64,000 bases of DNA from Gracilaria gracilis (GCA_030374805.1 JARGSG010000035.1:248001-312000); one strand, 5' to 3'. Shown: positions 1-12,024, counted from the stretch's first letter. Notes: generated by a model not told the origin, from the sequence alone. A program made the numbers and translations.

Positions 1-253
1 GAGGTGGCACGTGATGCGAAGCCGTTTCAATAGTGACAGAATAAACGGCAGATATGTAATATGAGAATGGTTGAATAGATATGCTGTATCTCTATAGAAA
101 GTTCCTATTTTAAGAGTTTGTATTCATCTAATCGTATTTCATAAGCAGATATCTATGTAAAAATATCCCTATTCGTGGATAAATATCCATATTTGGGCCC
201 GTGAACTTCTTAAACATATACCACTTACACACTTGCGTTGAGTTTGGAAACTA
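1..253 (+). repeat. Left TIR, outer part
   Basis: This is the reverse complement of about 3585-3819, with scattered substitutions and small indels. It ends in GTTTGGAAACTA, where the final TA is the target site used by the pogo-like insertion. The arm continues at 2354. Confidence 0.85.
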
Positions 254-368
254 CACCCAGTGACTGCAAATAGAGTGGGTGTTTAAATAGTTTCATAACA
301 GAATTAGTGTTCGTGTATCCAACCCACACTAATAAGGGTACAAAGCAAACGCTTTCTGGGCTACATTA

Positions 369-836
369 GTGTGCGGACCGAAAGAAAAAAGCCGGAAAAG
401 CATCTTAACTACTGTGTTCAAATCATCCTATCCTCCCAACTTGCGACTACCCCTTGAGAACAACCTCTCAATACAACTATTTTCCCTCCTCATGACTATA
501 CAACTGTCGGGCTCTTTTAATGTCTCTGCATTCCAACGTGCAGCTGCCAATCGCATACAAACAGCACAGCACAATGAAGGAAACGTTGAACAGTCTGAGG
601 TAAATCATATATCTCTAAACGCAGAGCACGAGTCGCAGCAGACTCCCAGCAACAGCACCTCGCTACCGAACGCCGCCTCAAAGCTCAAATCTTCTCGGAA
701 CGCGCATAATGTGCTAGCCATTGGGAATCGCGCAAAAGTAGCATCATGTATGACCAAACAGGCCAACACTCACGCCACAGAGATCCTGCCATCTAAAAAC
801 AGTAGCCCAATTCCCAAATTTTTTCTGTGGCCGTAG
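369..836 (+). CDS. Possible first ORF of pogo-like copy A
   Basis: An open frame of 155 codons lies between the left tip and the transposase. It is rich in Ser, Asn and Gln with no domain I recognise. It could be the degraded N-terminal part or leader of the transposase, a separate ORF, or chance. Copy B has no clear counterpart, which weakens the case. Confidence 0.25.
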   Translation: MCGPKEKSRKSILTTVFKSSYPPNLRLPLENNLSIQLFSLLMTIQLSGSFNVSAFQRAAANRIQTAQHNEGNVEQSEVNHISLNAEHESQQTPSNSTSLPNAASKLKSSRNAHNVLAIGNRAKVASCMTKQANTHATEILPSKNSSPIPKFFLWP

Positions 837-972
837 AAATTCCAACCTTCAAAAGGCAACCAGAACATGGAGGGCACGCAGTGAATACGTTGACGAATCA
901 TGTGCGTCGTAGACGAGAGGGTCTGGGACAGCAATAACTCGAACCACATTCCATGGAATCAACAGAGTAAAC

Positions 973-2161
973 ATGAAAGCTAGATCGGGAAGAGGAAGAA
1001 AGGCTCGGCCGTGGGTCACAGAATTACAACTGGATATGGTGCAGGAGTTTGATAGATTGAGGAAGTTGGGAGTGAAATTCAATTGGCGCACTCTCCAAAC
1101 GATGACATTGCAGCTCATTCGGGATTCAGGGAAGCCTTTCTATCATAAGTTTCTCCTCGAGAATACTACGGATAAGCTCATTTCCTCATTCATAAACAGA
1201 AGGTGGATACAAATTTTTACGGATTGTTTCCGAGTCGTTAGGAGACCTCGGACCGGGAAGCACCTAGTATCACCTCAGAAGCAAACATTCATCGAAAAGA
1301 CTGTTGCTTTCCACCTTGGTCAGGTTTCAAGATCTTTTTGAAACGGGGATTGGAAAGACGTCTGCGTTGAGAATGCTGATGAAACGCATTTCCTAATCAA
1401 TATGGACAACGGTAGAACGCTTGGATTTTGTGGAGAGAAGGATTTTAAATACTCGGACGTAGTGTCCGGCGATGGGGAAATGACGATGGTAGCTCGAATC
1501 AGCGGGGGCTATGACGTCCATGTCGAGCCGGTGTTCATGGGGTTTCAGAACAAAAATCGATCTTATCCCATACGTGGGGTGCCAGACAATGTCGATAATG
1601 TCTCTTATCGTACCGGTCCTAAAGGGTGGAAGGATACAGTTGCATTGCCGCAGTGGCTTCACGAAAAGACGATTAAAAGAGAACTTCCGAACGAGCACAA
1701 AAGAATCCTACTTGTAGACAACTGCAGTAGTCACAATCTGACTGCCGAACTGCGAGAGGCTGCACAGAATATCAATTCTGAGATTCTCTATTATCCTCCA
1801 AAATGCAACGGATCTTGTTCAGCCCGCAGACTCCTTCATTATCCAAAAGATCAACACCGCATGGAATGCACGCTGGGAGAAATATAAAATGGAAATGATA
1901 GAACGCCACTATTGGTCCAAATCGGGAAAAGTCATTAATCCGGGCAAAATCTTATTTTTGCGGTTGGCTGCGCTTTCTGTGCAAGACGCTAACCGGCAGT
2001 GGGATGGAGATGGGTTGACGTATGCGCGAAAGGCAATGATTCCCACCGGGCTTTCGCTGAACTTAAATGGGCTTTGGGAAGAGCGGCAACTCATCCGTCG
2101 CCTTCAGAGGATTATAGTGAGGCATAGATGCTACTTTGAAGGCCTTCCTGTCGTGGAATGA
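973..2161 (+). pseudogene. DDE endonuclease-type transposase, broken
   Basis: The first part (973-1341) is a basic, helix-turn-helix-like DNA-binding region (KARSGRGRKARPW near the start). A stop and frame change follow near 1341. The catalytic region then reads NADETHFLINMDNG (first Asp, about 1372-1410), a central block ending YRTGPKGW, LLVDNCSSHN (second Asp, about 1708), and the remains of a PPN-ATDLVQPAD-type block (about 1797). A one-base insertion near 1803 shifts the last block out of frame, and 1889-2161 carries the C-terminus. The order of blocks matches the DDE superfamily of pogo-like transposases. It is defective because of at least two frame breaks. Confidence 0.75.
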
Positions 2162-2353
2162 GACTGATATTCCTTGAACAGTCACCCACACTAATTAGTG
2201 GTTGAACAAATAGTGGGGGTTACAGTAATTTGTTATGCTCTCCAATTAGTGTCATGAAAGTATTAGTGTCACCCACACTAATTTATGTTTCTTGCGTTCG
2301 AAATATGCTTGGTCAAATAGTGCCAGTGACACTATTTGCAGTCATTGAGTGCA

Positions 2354-2577
2354 GCATGAACGAAAGCAACATGCTGGTTTGCCTTCCTTCCAAACTAGCA
2401 ATGATGAAAATTATCGTGAACGATTTTTTCTACTTAAACGAGCACAAGTAAAAATGTGGAAATATTTTCGTAGATTAAGCACATCCAAACTTGAATAAAT
2501 TCACCGTTTTTTCGATTATTTAAGTTCGGTCATTTTTGACACCCAAACTTGCATTCCGATAACACCGACGTTATACA
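2354..2577 (+). repeat. Left TIR, inner part
   Basis: Continuation of the split left arm. It is the reverse complement of about 3363-3585, from GCATGAACGAAAGCAACATG to the inner edge AACACCGACGTTATAC. It abuts the right end of the inserted element. Confidence 0.8.
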
Positions 2578-3362
2578 AACACAAAGAAAAGGAGTACATG
2601 GGTTTCATACAATTTTCCTATGCCATTCCAACACAGACTGGTACACCTGTAGTATTGATCCGACGACTAACAAGAACAAACCAAGATCCAGGAAAAGAGC
2701 GGGGTGTAAATCACTTCCGAAATACGCGGAACCGGTATGACATCGGAGCTAACGGCATCGTACGCATTCACAGCATTCCAGTTTTTTCAATCACAAGACC
2801 AGTTTTACTGGTACCAGATCCTTATGATTTTGCGTCAACGATTGGGAGCAGATATTCGTTTCAAAGATACTCCCGATACCTTAGATGAGAAAAAAACGCG
2901 AGATTTTTCCACGTTTCTGGATACTCATATACCATATGGAGGGAGGAGACATGTGAGATTGTCATTGATTAGATTTCTCTTGATAATTGAATCCTACTTA
3001 CTTTTATCAGTACTGTTCGCAATGGCCATACTTTCATAACCTACGATATCGAATAAACCAGGTGTACGTCTGTGTTCTGCAAAGTGAAAGAATGTGGACT
3101 AGTCGTAGAACAGTTGCTAGTTTTTGCCCAAAACAACGCGCGCAAGGGGGTACAAGAGGATGGTGTTCAAAAAATTAAAATATCTTGGAATATTATATTC
3201 CAACACGCGTTCTACGATTTCCAAATATTTTGTGACTACAACAGATACCCTGGAACCCCACGGCGTAGCGTTGGGTTGCGAGGGTGCTTAATTTTGAAGG
3301 CTATCAGCTACATGTGGGTCCTGGACAGCTGTGCGCGTCGCCATGAGAGAGGGTGTGAAGCG
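2578..3362. other. Interior of the outer TIR element
   Basis: This is the spacer between the two long arms. It has short overlapping open frames (for example 2737-3039) without recognisable domains. About 3230-3345 resembles the leader of the copia-like element at 46850-46962; both contain GGCGTAG-GTTGGGTTGCGAGG and CCTGGA-AGCTGTG. This implies that a retrotransposon fragment was captured or that both share an older repeat. Confidence 0.5.
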
Positions 3363-3819
3363 GGTATAACGTCGGTGTTATTGGAATGCTAGTTTTGGTG
3401 TCAAAAATGACCGAATAAAAATGATCGAAAAACCGGTGAATTTATGCAAATTTGGATGAGCCTAATTTCCGAAAATATTTTCACATTTCCACTTGTGCTA
3501 GTTTGTATGGAAAGAATCATTCACGATTATTTCCATCATTGCTAGTTTGGATGGAAGACAAACTAGCATGTTACTTCCGTTCACGCTAGTTTCCGAACCC
3601 AATGTAAGTGTGTAAGTGGCACATATTTAGAACTATACGGCGGCGAATAGGGATATATATACATAGATAGCTACTTATGGAACACGATTAGAAGATTAGA
3701 AACCCTTCGAATCAAAACTCTCTATAGAGATACAGCACATCTATTCAACAACTCTCATATTAGATATCGGCCGTTTATTCTCTCACTTTTGAAACGCTTT
3801 CGCATCACGTGCCACCTCT
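3363..3819 (-). repeat. Right TIR
   Basis: Uninterrupted right arm of about 457 bp, running from GTATAACGTCGGTGTT to CACGTGCCACCTC. Because it is unbroken, it shows the pre-insertion sequence of the left arm across the pogo insertion point (read as AAACTAGCGTGAAC on the complementary strand). Confidence 0.85.
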
Positions 3820-3911
3820 CTCATCATTCCATACCACCCTCCGTGCGCCATATTACGCTCCCCGCTACGTACACCGCCTCTACCCCAACATCCTCACACC
3901 GCTCCCCGCTA

Positions 3912-5690
3912 TGCCTAATTGCTGCTGTGAAGGTTGCTCCTTCTTCGCTTGTACCATCCCCGCCATTCAAAGGCACCAAAGGAGATGGCCCAACCGTCTC
4001 ACCGCCAACAAGCGTTTCCTCTCCCCCGGCGGCAACGTCCCTCACTTCCCCCTACGCACAAGGCGTCAAAAGTCCACACCCCAACTCCCACCACCACCCC
4101 CAACTCCTCTCTCCAGTCGCCCTTCCGATAACGTCCCCAGCGCCGACGACAACTCCTACCACCAGCAACAGCTCTCCATCTCCGTCAACACCCAAGACGC
4201 CTACCCTATCGTAGGCACCCCCGTCTGCTACCTCTCCCCTCCCCATCTCTTCCACCGCCCCCCCCCCCCCCCTGCTTCCGTCTCCTCAACAACCCCCACC
4301 TCGAACGAATGGTCCTCTACATATCTTCAATCGCTTCCACCGTCGGCCATCGCAAAGCAAACGAACTCATCTCTCTCCTCCACGACCCCACCTTCTCCAA
4401 GTCAGCCTTCCACAACGCCCTCTCCGTCGCCCCGAGTGTCCCAAACTTCAAACAGACCTCTTCCAACACCGAGTCAGCAACATTAGTTTCACCCCCACCA
4501 CCCTCCACGACCCACAGCACCTCTTCACAGCCACTACCTTACGAAAGGGTGCTATCCAAATCCTTAAACGACAACTCGCACTCGCACACTCCGACAAGGC
4601 CTTCTCCCACCACGTCTCCCATACAAACTTCTCCGGCACTCCTGCTTTCGCTCATACCACAGCTTCTTCTCTCGGAAAAGAAGCTGTCCCAGCCCTCAAG
4701 CTGGCAATCATGCAGTCCTCCAACAACTCCTATATCGGTTAAATCCCGGAAAACACCGGTACCCACTCATTCATTGGCTTCGTCCAAGTATACTCCGACC
4801 AGTCTTCGAACTTTTTGAAATCCTCTTCCAGCACCTCCCACGTCCTTCACATCACCTCAGTCAGCTTATCCGACTCGTTCCGTCCCAAATGTATCACTGT
4901 CAACCTCACCCTTCTCGGATACCTTCCAACCTCTTTCAATCTCGCCACCCCTTCTCAAGACCCGATTGCATTCCCCGAACCTTTTTCAGCGTTTCCCGCT
5001 CTACCAAAATGCAACTCATCCAACGTGCCATCTCCAACCTCCTCGACCCTCTTCTCTCAACCAGTCCCACCAATGGCTTCACCTTTCGTGACGCTAATGG
5101 CGTGGTCTGCCATGGTCCCAAAATCAGCGCCAGCTACTGCGCAGGCATCTCGGAAGCAAAGAACATTCTCTGCATCTCTCACAGCACCCGCCCCTAGCAT
5201 CCATGCCACCGATGTACCGTCCCCCACTCCGAGCTCAATCTACGACTTCCATCCCCCCTCTTCCATCCCAGACCCAGACTCTCGTTCCCCGTAAATCACA
5301 CTCAGCCCTCTTCCAAGATGCTGCGAAGGTTCACCACGCCAGAAAGCCTAGAATCTCCCGGAAGACCAAGGAAAAGGCCGTTGAAGCATTCCACTCCCTT
5401 TCCCTCGCAAAATAGTTCCGCCTCTTCGATTCTTACCCTCTCCTCAACATCACCCCTCTCCTCTCCCCTTAAAACATCTTCTCTTTCGAGTCACTCCATA
5501 ATTTCTACCTCGGCATCTCCAGATTTTGTTTTCACATTACCTTCCGCTCCGATCCACTCAGTGAATTGCACCTCAGGGTTTTCAAGCCCATCAAGCCGGT
5601 CTCTATCTAGGAAATCAGAACAGAAGCATTCTCCATAGTATTTCGTTCACCTTCAGCTCGAACATCCTTCCATTTCGTCCGTTATTCCAT
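3912..5690 (+). pseudogene. Decayed transposase-like gene (Plavaka/tnp-like)
   Basis: A pyrimidine-rich strand carries pieces of one protein in shifting frames. An N-terminal Cys-rich start (MPNCCCEGCSFFAC, 3912) is followed by a Pro/Ser/Thr-rich stretch. Near 4750-4930 is a block of the form FVQVYSDQSSNF then NLTLLGYLP. Near 5430-5540 is SLHNFYLGISR. These blocks resemble the order seen in Plavaka-like and related fungal or algal DDE transposases (an Asp-containing strand, an L-GYLP block, then an LH-LGI block). Frames change many times, so no product is expected. The family name is an inference from motif resemblance. Confidence 0.45.
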
Positions 5691-6747
5691 CCCAAAGCAA
5701 TGGATCACCATCCCCGCAACTCCAAAACGCCCGAATGGTAGGTTAGTGGGCTAGCGTGCGGTTAGTGGCATGGGACGGTTGGAATAGGAATGAATCTTGT
5801 AAGTGGGCGTACGTACCGGAGGTCGTGACAAAAATAGGAGGTACAGAACGTCAGGGGCGATCGAGGTATGTGAAAAGAGTCCAAACAACGTGAACACATA
5901 GTAGAGATATACTCAACTACCGGTCGAATCTAGATCTGGATGAGGAATACTAATTTCGTGGATCGGACCCTTACCCGCTACTGTTAGTGGATTGCGGAAA
6001 AGAAAAGTTGCATAAGTAGGCGCCTCTCTACCTCGTTGGAATGCATTACAGTGTGCAACGGCCACTGCTCTACGTTGAAAATTGCCTCCTGTTACGATCT
6101 GTAAATTATCTAAAACTCTCATTACGTGTACTACCTTTCATACAGCTCCTCGCACAATCGTTTTCAGACGTCTACCAGAAGACGAACTCTTCCTATTGTC
6201 GACGGATCCTTTTCTATCCAGATATCCGTGGGCTCTGGTGCATTATCATTGTGAGGGGTACAATATGTTGTAATGTAGCCAGAAAAAGTGTCTTTTATCA
6301 CCAAATCACCACTTTCAATCATGCTAGGTAGCGAATAACCGAATTAACATAATTCCTGTTCAAGTACCCAACTATGTTATGTGTACAAAACCCCACACTC
6401 AAAGCGAATGTCACCGTACTTCCACGGTGCCACTCTTTCATTCACAGTCTTCAATTTGTTTGGCAAAAGAGTTAGCATGAACCTAGAAGACAATCAAATA
6501 CTACCAACTTTGCTAGTTAAATTGGACAGCGGAACAAGTAATTATGAATTGTAATCCGTAATATTGATAAAGACCCGCTCTGACCCACCCCGCGGCCTAC
6601 AATCAGAAGGAAGAACCAGCAAAGTCTGAAAGAGAACCAAAGCAAGAGAGAGCCCCATTGAAACATCGATGTAGTCCCGGTACTGCTTAAGGCCGGTATC
6701 CATGCCGAAAAAGAATTACTTCATTTCTTGTCCGCCGGGTCCCCTGA
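5691..6747. other. Intergenic, no gene recognised
   Basis: Only short unrelated open frames are present. Nothing supports a gene. Confidence 0.5.
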
Positions 6748-7790
6748 ACAGCGGACCGAGGTAGCGTGGCGCTTCATCGGTGCATCGATGAAGCGCCACG
6801 CCCACCCAGTCCGCTGTACCAGAACTTTTTTAATTTTCAACTCATTAAATCAAAAGGCTGCGACAGCGGAGGGAGGTGTCGTGGCGCTTCACCGATGCTG
6901 TTCAGGGGACCCGGCTTTTTAATGAGTTAGAAAACAATTTTTTTTTTCGGACATCGCACCCGGGTACGGTGGCGCTTCATCGGTGCACCGATGAAGCGCC
7001 ACGGCGCCCAAGTCCGCTGCCAACGGCGCATTGGTGGTGCCACGTATGCCATTAACACAGGCTTGCCACAAACAGAGCGTTGGAACAGCGGACGAGGGGG
7101 TCGTGGCCCTTCATCGGTGCACCGATGAAGCGCCACGAAACCAGGGTCCGCTGTCAACGGCGCGCTGGTGGTTCCACGTATGTCACTACCACAGGTCTGC
7201 CACAAACGGGTCGTTGGGAAAGCGAACTAGGTTGGCGTGGCGCTTCATCGGTGCACTGATGAAGCGCCACGACACCCGCGTCCGCTGTCATCGGCGCGCC
7301 GGTGGTGCTACGTATGCCAATACCACAGGTTTGCCACACACGGGGCGTTAGGACAGCGGACCAGGGTCGCTTGTCGCTTCATCGGTGCACAGATGAAGCG
7401 CCACGACACCCCGGTCCGCTGTCATCGGCACGCTGGTGGTGCCACGCACGTATGCCACTACCACACGTTTGCAACACACGGGGCGTTGGGACAGCGGGCG
7501 AGGGAGGCTTGGCGCTTCATCGGTGCACCGATGAAGCGCCACGACACCCGGGTCCGCTGTCATTGGCGCGTTGGTGGTGCCACGTATGCCACTACCACAG
7601 GTTTGCCACACACGGGGCGTTGGGACAGCGGACCAGGGTGGCGTGGCGCTTCATCGGTGCACCGATGAAGCGCCACGACACCCGGGTCCGCTGTCATCGG
7701 CGCGTTGGTGGTGCCACGTATGCAACTACCACAGGTTTGCAAAACACGGGGCGTTGGGACAGCGGACCAGGGTGTCCAGGCGCAACTATG
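6748..7790. repeat. 134-bp satellite array with an embedded ~70-nt palindrome
   Basis: Each unit contains a 34-nt palindrome, GTGGCGCTTCATCGGTGC plus its mirror half, at 6766, 6969, 7103, 7237, 7371, 7509 and 7643. Outer arms (GACAGCGGACC / GGTCCGCTGTC) extend it to about 70 nt. Spacing is exactly 134 bp four times. It is 138 bp once, where a 4-bp CACG duplication occurs near 7444. The linker reads GGTGGTGCCACGTATGCCA then a GTTTGCCACACACGGGGCG-type sequence. The first copy (6766) and a half copy (about 6863-6900) are rearranged as an inverted pair bounded by GCCGGGTCCCCTGAAC and its complement. The last copy is truncated at about 7790. Open frames across it on both strands are by-products of the palindrome. 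Confidence 0.9.
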
Positions 7791-8080
7791 ATTCATTACC
7801 TTTTCATTAAAAGTAGTCATGTGTTGCATTTTATTTAGCTTTTCAATAAAAACTCTACAGCCCGTGGCTGACTGTGTATTGAAGATTTTTTAGGGTCAAT
7901 AGATTTCTAATAGTTCAACGCACATGAACGTGGAAAGAAAAAAGGGGTACACAACATGAAATCTATTCGTAGGACATTTCTCACGAAGAAAAAGGACTTC
8001 TTGCGCGTGTCGGGGAGGTTTATTGGATGAGATTACATTAAATTAGAAAACCTATGTCATCTGAAGAATGAAGCTCTTGA

Positions 8081-11000
8081 GAACCTATGTATGTAAGAAA
8101 TTTGCTTGGGCTTCCTATTGAGATGGGTGCCCCGATTGTGTTGATGAAGCCAAGTCCGAGAAAGGCGGTTGATACAAGAAGCTTACCAACATCGTTCGAG
8201 GGCCTCAGAAAAATGGACTTTGAAGTGTAGAAAAGCAGCAATGGAACTTCCCTTCGTAGGCATGGCAAGGCTCTACTACCTGATGGGTTAATAGTAGGAT
8301 TTTTAGGCGATGCCGTTGGTTATGTTCGAAAGTCCCGCATAGCCGATCTGTTTGTAAGCGACCCAGAAAGTTATCTGAAAATGCATCAATCATGCTCAGT
8401 ACTTGTAGAGAACGTTGACATAGTGAAGAAACGGTGCACACTATCTATGCGACCATTGGATGTTGGGTCTACTGCTCATGAAGGAGACTGCATCGGACTT
8501 TTTCCTTGTATGGAGGAATGGCGGTTATTCCTAGTTGGGAAACCTGCAGATCGAAAATTGAAGATAGGCACATTAGTTGAGTGCACACCAAGCAGCTTAA
8601 GACCGTTTGGGACTCTTTATAACTTGAAATTGGATGAATCCACTGCAATGGGTATTGCTTTCAGAGCTAAGGAGACAAATTCAGATGTTTCTCTACGTGA
8701 GGGAGAGGAGACTGTGAATGATATTGATATGAAGGACATCGAAACATCTGATGCTCTGGAGAATCGAAAACAATCATTACCGATCCTTGACGTTGATCTG
8801 TTCTCTTGCGTTGTAGATTTGTCGGAAGACGTGAGAGTCGTTTCAAGTCACACCAGAAAGTGTCTTCTTTCTGTAGAAAGCAAAGTATGGGCGCGCCTTT
8901 CACTCATGAAACACATATATCATTCTGGGCGTGAAGATTTCGAAGAAGAAGTTTGTTATCGCTTTTGCACCCTTTCCTTCTTTGCATGACACGATACAAC
9001 TTCAGCCAGGTACGATGCTGAAATGTAAGGTTATTATAAAAACAATTCGGAAGAGCACTGATCGAATCCTGGTGGCAATCAACTGAGCTTAATGACAAGG
9101 TCGAGCAACAGCTGGGAAAGAACAAAAGCTTCAGTCAAACCTGGCTGACGTTACTAGTATTTCTGTTTTGAAGTCTACTGCGCCACAAGACGAATCTGGA
9201 GTAATTGGGATGCAGTTTACTGGAAAAGTAACGCAGTCTTTCTCATCATATGTGCATATCGTAATTGGACCCTGTGTGGTTGGTCAGCTGCACGTGACGA
9301 AGACTGGTGCGCTTTCAGAATAAGAGCTTAGAAAGGTTCCAATCGGACCGCTGTCAGAGCTGTATGCATTTAAGTACGGTTTACCCCAGGTAGGATCTAT
9401 TGTTTGTCCTGCTTATATCTGCGAAATTCGAAGGCACGAGGACAAGGAGAACAAACTTCCATTGGTTTTGGACCTTTCACTTCACAAGACCTCCACCCCT
9501 GTGTTAAGCTAGAAACAGGAGCCAAGGTCCCTGGTTTCGTGCAACATGTATCGACGACGTGTAAGAAGCCTGGTAGTGACGAAAATGGTAGCAAAAACAG
9601 AACCTTAGTCACGGCCGGATCATACACTCGGATTTACGTATCTGATGTCAACTGCTTGTTTGAAGACCAAGCCATGAACACCGAACCTGGCGTACCTGTC
9701 GTTTGTAAGATAACGAAGACTGAGCAAGGCTCTAAGCTATTCAAAGGCATCATGTCTGAGAACGGCGCTCAGGATGACAAGCCGTTCCTCTGTATCGTAA
9801 GGGACGTGATTCCAGGGCATGTGGTTAAAGTCCTTATCCCATGGAATGCACGGTGGAAAGAAGAAGAAACTTCGTCTTGGAAAATGGTTGATATTTGCGA
9901 TGTTTCGTCAGACTGTGAAGAATTTGTCTTGAAAATGCAAAAGCTCAAAGACTGGGATGTTGTGCGCGTTCGTTGAGTATTAGTGTCAAAAGCAGAAAAT
10001 GGACAGAAGAAGCGAACAGTATGCCTTACAATGAGGACTCCAGAATGGGACTTCAATGCCCGCGACCCGCTCCTGCCCACTTCCTCTGTAGCAGAACTCG
10101 AGACTGGAAAAGAACTCCGAGGTTTCGTGACAGCAGTGGACAAAAAGGGCTGCTTTTTAAGTATTGTAAGGGGGATATCTGCTCACTTGAAACTCTGTGA
10201 CTTGTCTGATGAGTTTGTCATTGATCCAAAAGATATGTTTCCTGCAGAAAAGCAGGTACAAGGCAAACTAGACAGCATGGAGAAGAGCTCTTTAAAGCTC
10301 TCTATGGTTTTGCGAAAGAGACCACGTCGGAAGATCTCCGAGGATGTCTCGCGTAAGAAGTTCACAGAAGGGATGAAAGTAACAGAAACTGTGGGAAAGA
10401 TTGAGCCTTTTGGTGCTCTGATTAATGTTTAGCATGGTGCAGTTGCCTTGTTGCACGAGAGTGAAGTCGATCAGGACCGTTTTGTCAGTAATACTTTTGA
10501 CGAATGGGAAGTTGGACAGGAGATAACTGCCATTGTCATCAAAGTGCGAAACGGTAGAGTTAGTGTTGAGCCTAAACGCTGCTATTACGAAGCTATTTAT
10601 ATGAATGATGATGAGGTCTCGGCTGTGCTAGAGGAAACCGACAAAGCTAGATCTCAGGCCAAGAGTAGGAACAGCGAGCTCAATGAAATATAAATCATTA
10701 GTGTCGAGAGAAACGAACATGAAACTAAGCAAGAAGACAATTTTGAGGGTGAAGGGATAGACAAGGAAATTGAGGACTCTGGTGCTTGCGAGGCTGGTGT
10801 GGGAGGAAAGTTTCACCTAAATAAAGAAGAGTTACCGACCGACTTTGCGGCCAGCGGAAGATCCAACCTACTGTTTGATCAATAGAGCGAATCTTCTGTA
10901 CCACCCTTGAAGGTATCTTATGGCGTCAACTTTGATGAGGAGCCTGATACGGAAAAAAAGTCGTTTCAAGAAGTCCAAGAAGAGGGCGAAGATGGGCAAG

Positions 11001-12024
11001 ATGGAAAGTCTATTGATGCGAATGCCAGGGACGGCAAGAATCGTACTCCAGAAAAGCGGGAGAAGAAGAGAGAAAAAGCAGCGTTGTAAAGAGAGATTCC
11101 CATTCGTGAAGACGGGATTGCAAACAATCCTGATGCTTTTGAGGCAGTTGAGGAATATGAACGGCTTTTAATGGGCGATCCCAACAACCCGGTACTGTGG
11201 ATATGATATATGGCATTTTGTTTGTGTTTGTCGCAAATTGATAAGGCCCCGAGTGTAGCTGAAAGAGCTCTGGAGTCGATTAGCTTGGAATCAGAAGCAG
11301 AGAGAGTAAACCTTTGGTGTGCTTATGTGAACTTGGAAGCGAGCTTTGGTATGATAAACTCTAAGGACCCAGAGTTGAATAACAGTTTGGGGGTCAAACG
11401 AGACGCTGCTGTGCTCCGAGTGTTCGAGAGCGGATGCAGAAGAATAACAGACGTTAAGGATTTTCATCTGCTATTTTCCTCTGCTCTGAGAAGCTCTAGT
11501 CACAGTCTTTCGGAAAAAATACTACGAAGAGCAAAACAACGGTGTAAAGCATATGAAGACGTTTGGATTGCGAAGGGGCAGAGTCAATTCGCAGACGGAG
11601 ATTTGCGAGGCCCTCTAATAACACCAGAACGAGCTTTAATGTCCTTGGACAAGCAAATACATATGAAGATCATATCAAAGTTCGCTCAGTTGCAGTATAA
11701 GTGTGGCTCTCCAGAACGAGGTCCTACGGTTTTTGAATCTAATTTTGGAAGTGTCCCAAAACGTCTTTATCTGTGGAGTATTTATCTTGATGTAGAAGTG
11801 CGACGATGTTCCGCAGCTGAAGGCGAAATCCTTCATGACATTGTGGAGCAGGTTCGGGGTCTATTTCAAGGCTTAGTGCGGTTAGAACTGAATCCCAAGA
11901 AGATGAAATTTGCCTTCAAGAAATGACTTAACTTCGAGAAGACCTATGGAACAAAGAAAACCCAAGCTGATATCAATAGAGAAGCAACGGACTTTGTTGG
12001 GAAATACACGCCGAACACAAACTA
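8081..12024 (+). pseudogene. RRP5: RRP5 (ribosomal RNA processing) pseudogene
   Basis: RRP5/PDCD11 is a large nucleolar protein of the small-subunit processome built of tandem S1 RNA-binding domains followed by HAT/TPR-like repeats. Here the S1 part is seen in pieces: LPTSFEGLRK then VGFLGDAVGYV (8180-8340), VTQSFSSYVHI-IGPCVVG (about 9230-9290), ELRGFVTAVDKKGCFL (10105-10160), and GAVALLHESE with WEVGQEI (10436-10530). An acidic and lysine-rich linker follows. The HAT part runs from about 11140 with GDPNNPVLWI, YMAF, RALESI and LWCAYVNLE to LNPKKMKFAFKK and LNFEKTYG at the end. It is broken by stops (8228, about 9321, 10429, 11203 and 11923, among others) and frameshifts (about 8955 and 9500). 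Its span corresponds to about 1300 codons, so the first S1 domains appear to be missing. Identification is strong; it is not functional as read. Confidence 0.85.

Larger units (their letters stand above)
254..2351 (+). mobile_element. Pogo/Tc1-like DDE element, copy A (2.1 kb)
   Basis: The left tip begins CACCCAGTGACTGCAAATAG after a TA. The right tip is its reverse complement (CTATTTGCAGTCATTGAGTG) followed by CA, probably a mutated TA. The TA target fits pogo/Tc1-mariner elements. The same tips flank copy B at 56972-60717. Subterminal regions on both sides repeat the motif CCCACACTAATTAGTG and variants (about 270-345 and 2185-2345). It lies inside the left TIR of the outer element. Confidence 0.75.
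1..3819. mobile_element. DNA element with ~460-bp terminal inverted repeats
   Basis: The right arm (3363-3819), reverse-complemented, matches 1-253 and then, after skipping 254-2351, continues at 2354-2577. Both arms carry the same succession of motifs: GAGGTGGCACGTGATGCG at the outer tip, a run ending in AGTTTGTCTTCCATCC-type sequence, and GCATTCCnATAACACCGACG at the inner edge. The skipped block is a separate pogo-like element. Without it the element is about 1.7 kb, with about 785 bp between the arms. The left tip coincides with the window edge, so the true end and any target duplication cannot be seen. No transposase for this outer element was recognised, so it is probably non-autonomous. 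Confidence 0.8.

Noticed and set aside
3809-5415. Long Pro/Ser/Thr-rich ORFs in all frames
   Set aside because: Composition-driven open frames in a C/T-rich decayed gene. Only the shifting pieces listed in the feature table show conserved-like blocks.
6748-7790. CRISPR-like array
   Set aside because: Units are tandem and near-identical throughout, there are no unique spacers, and the context is eukaryotic.
6927-7838. Overlapping ORFs on both strands encoding repeated ALHRCTDEAPRH-like peptides
   Set aside because: They are by-products of the 134-bp palindromic repeat, which lacks stops in several frames. Both strands give the same peptide because the core is self-complementary.
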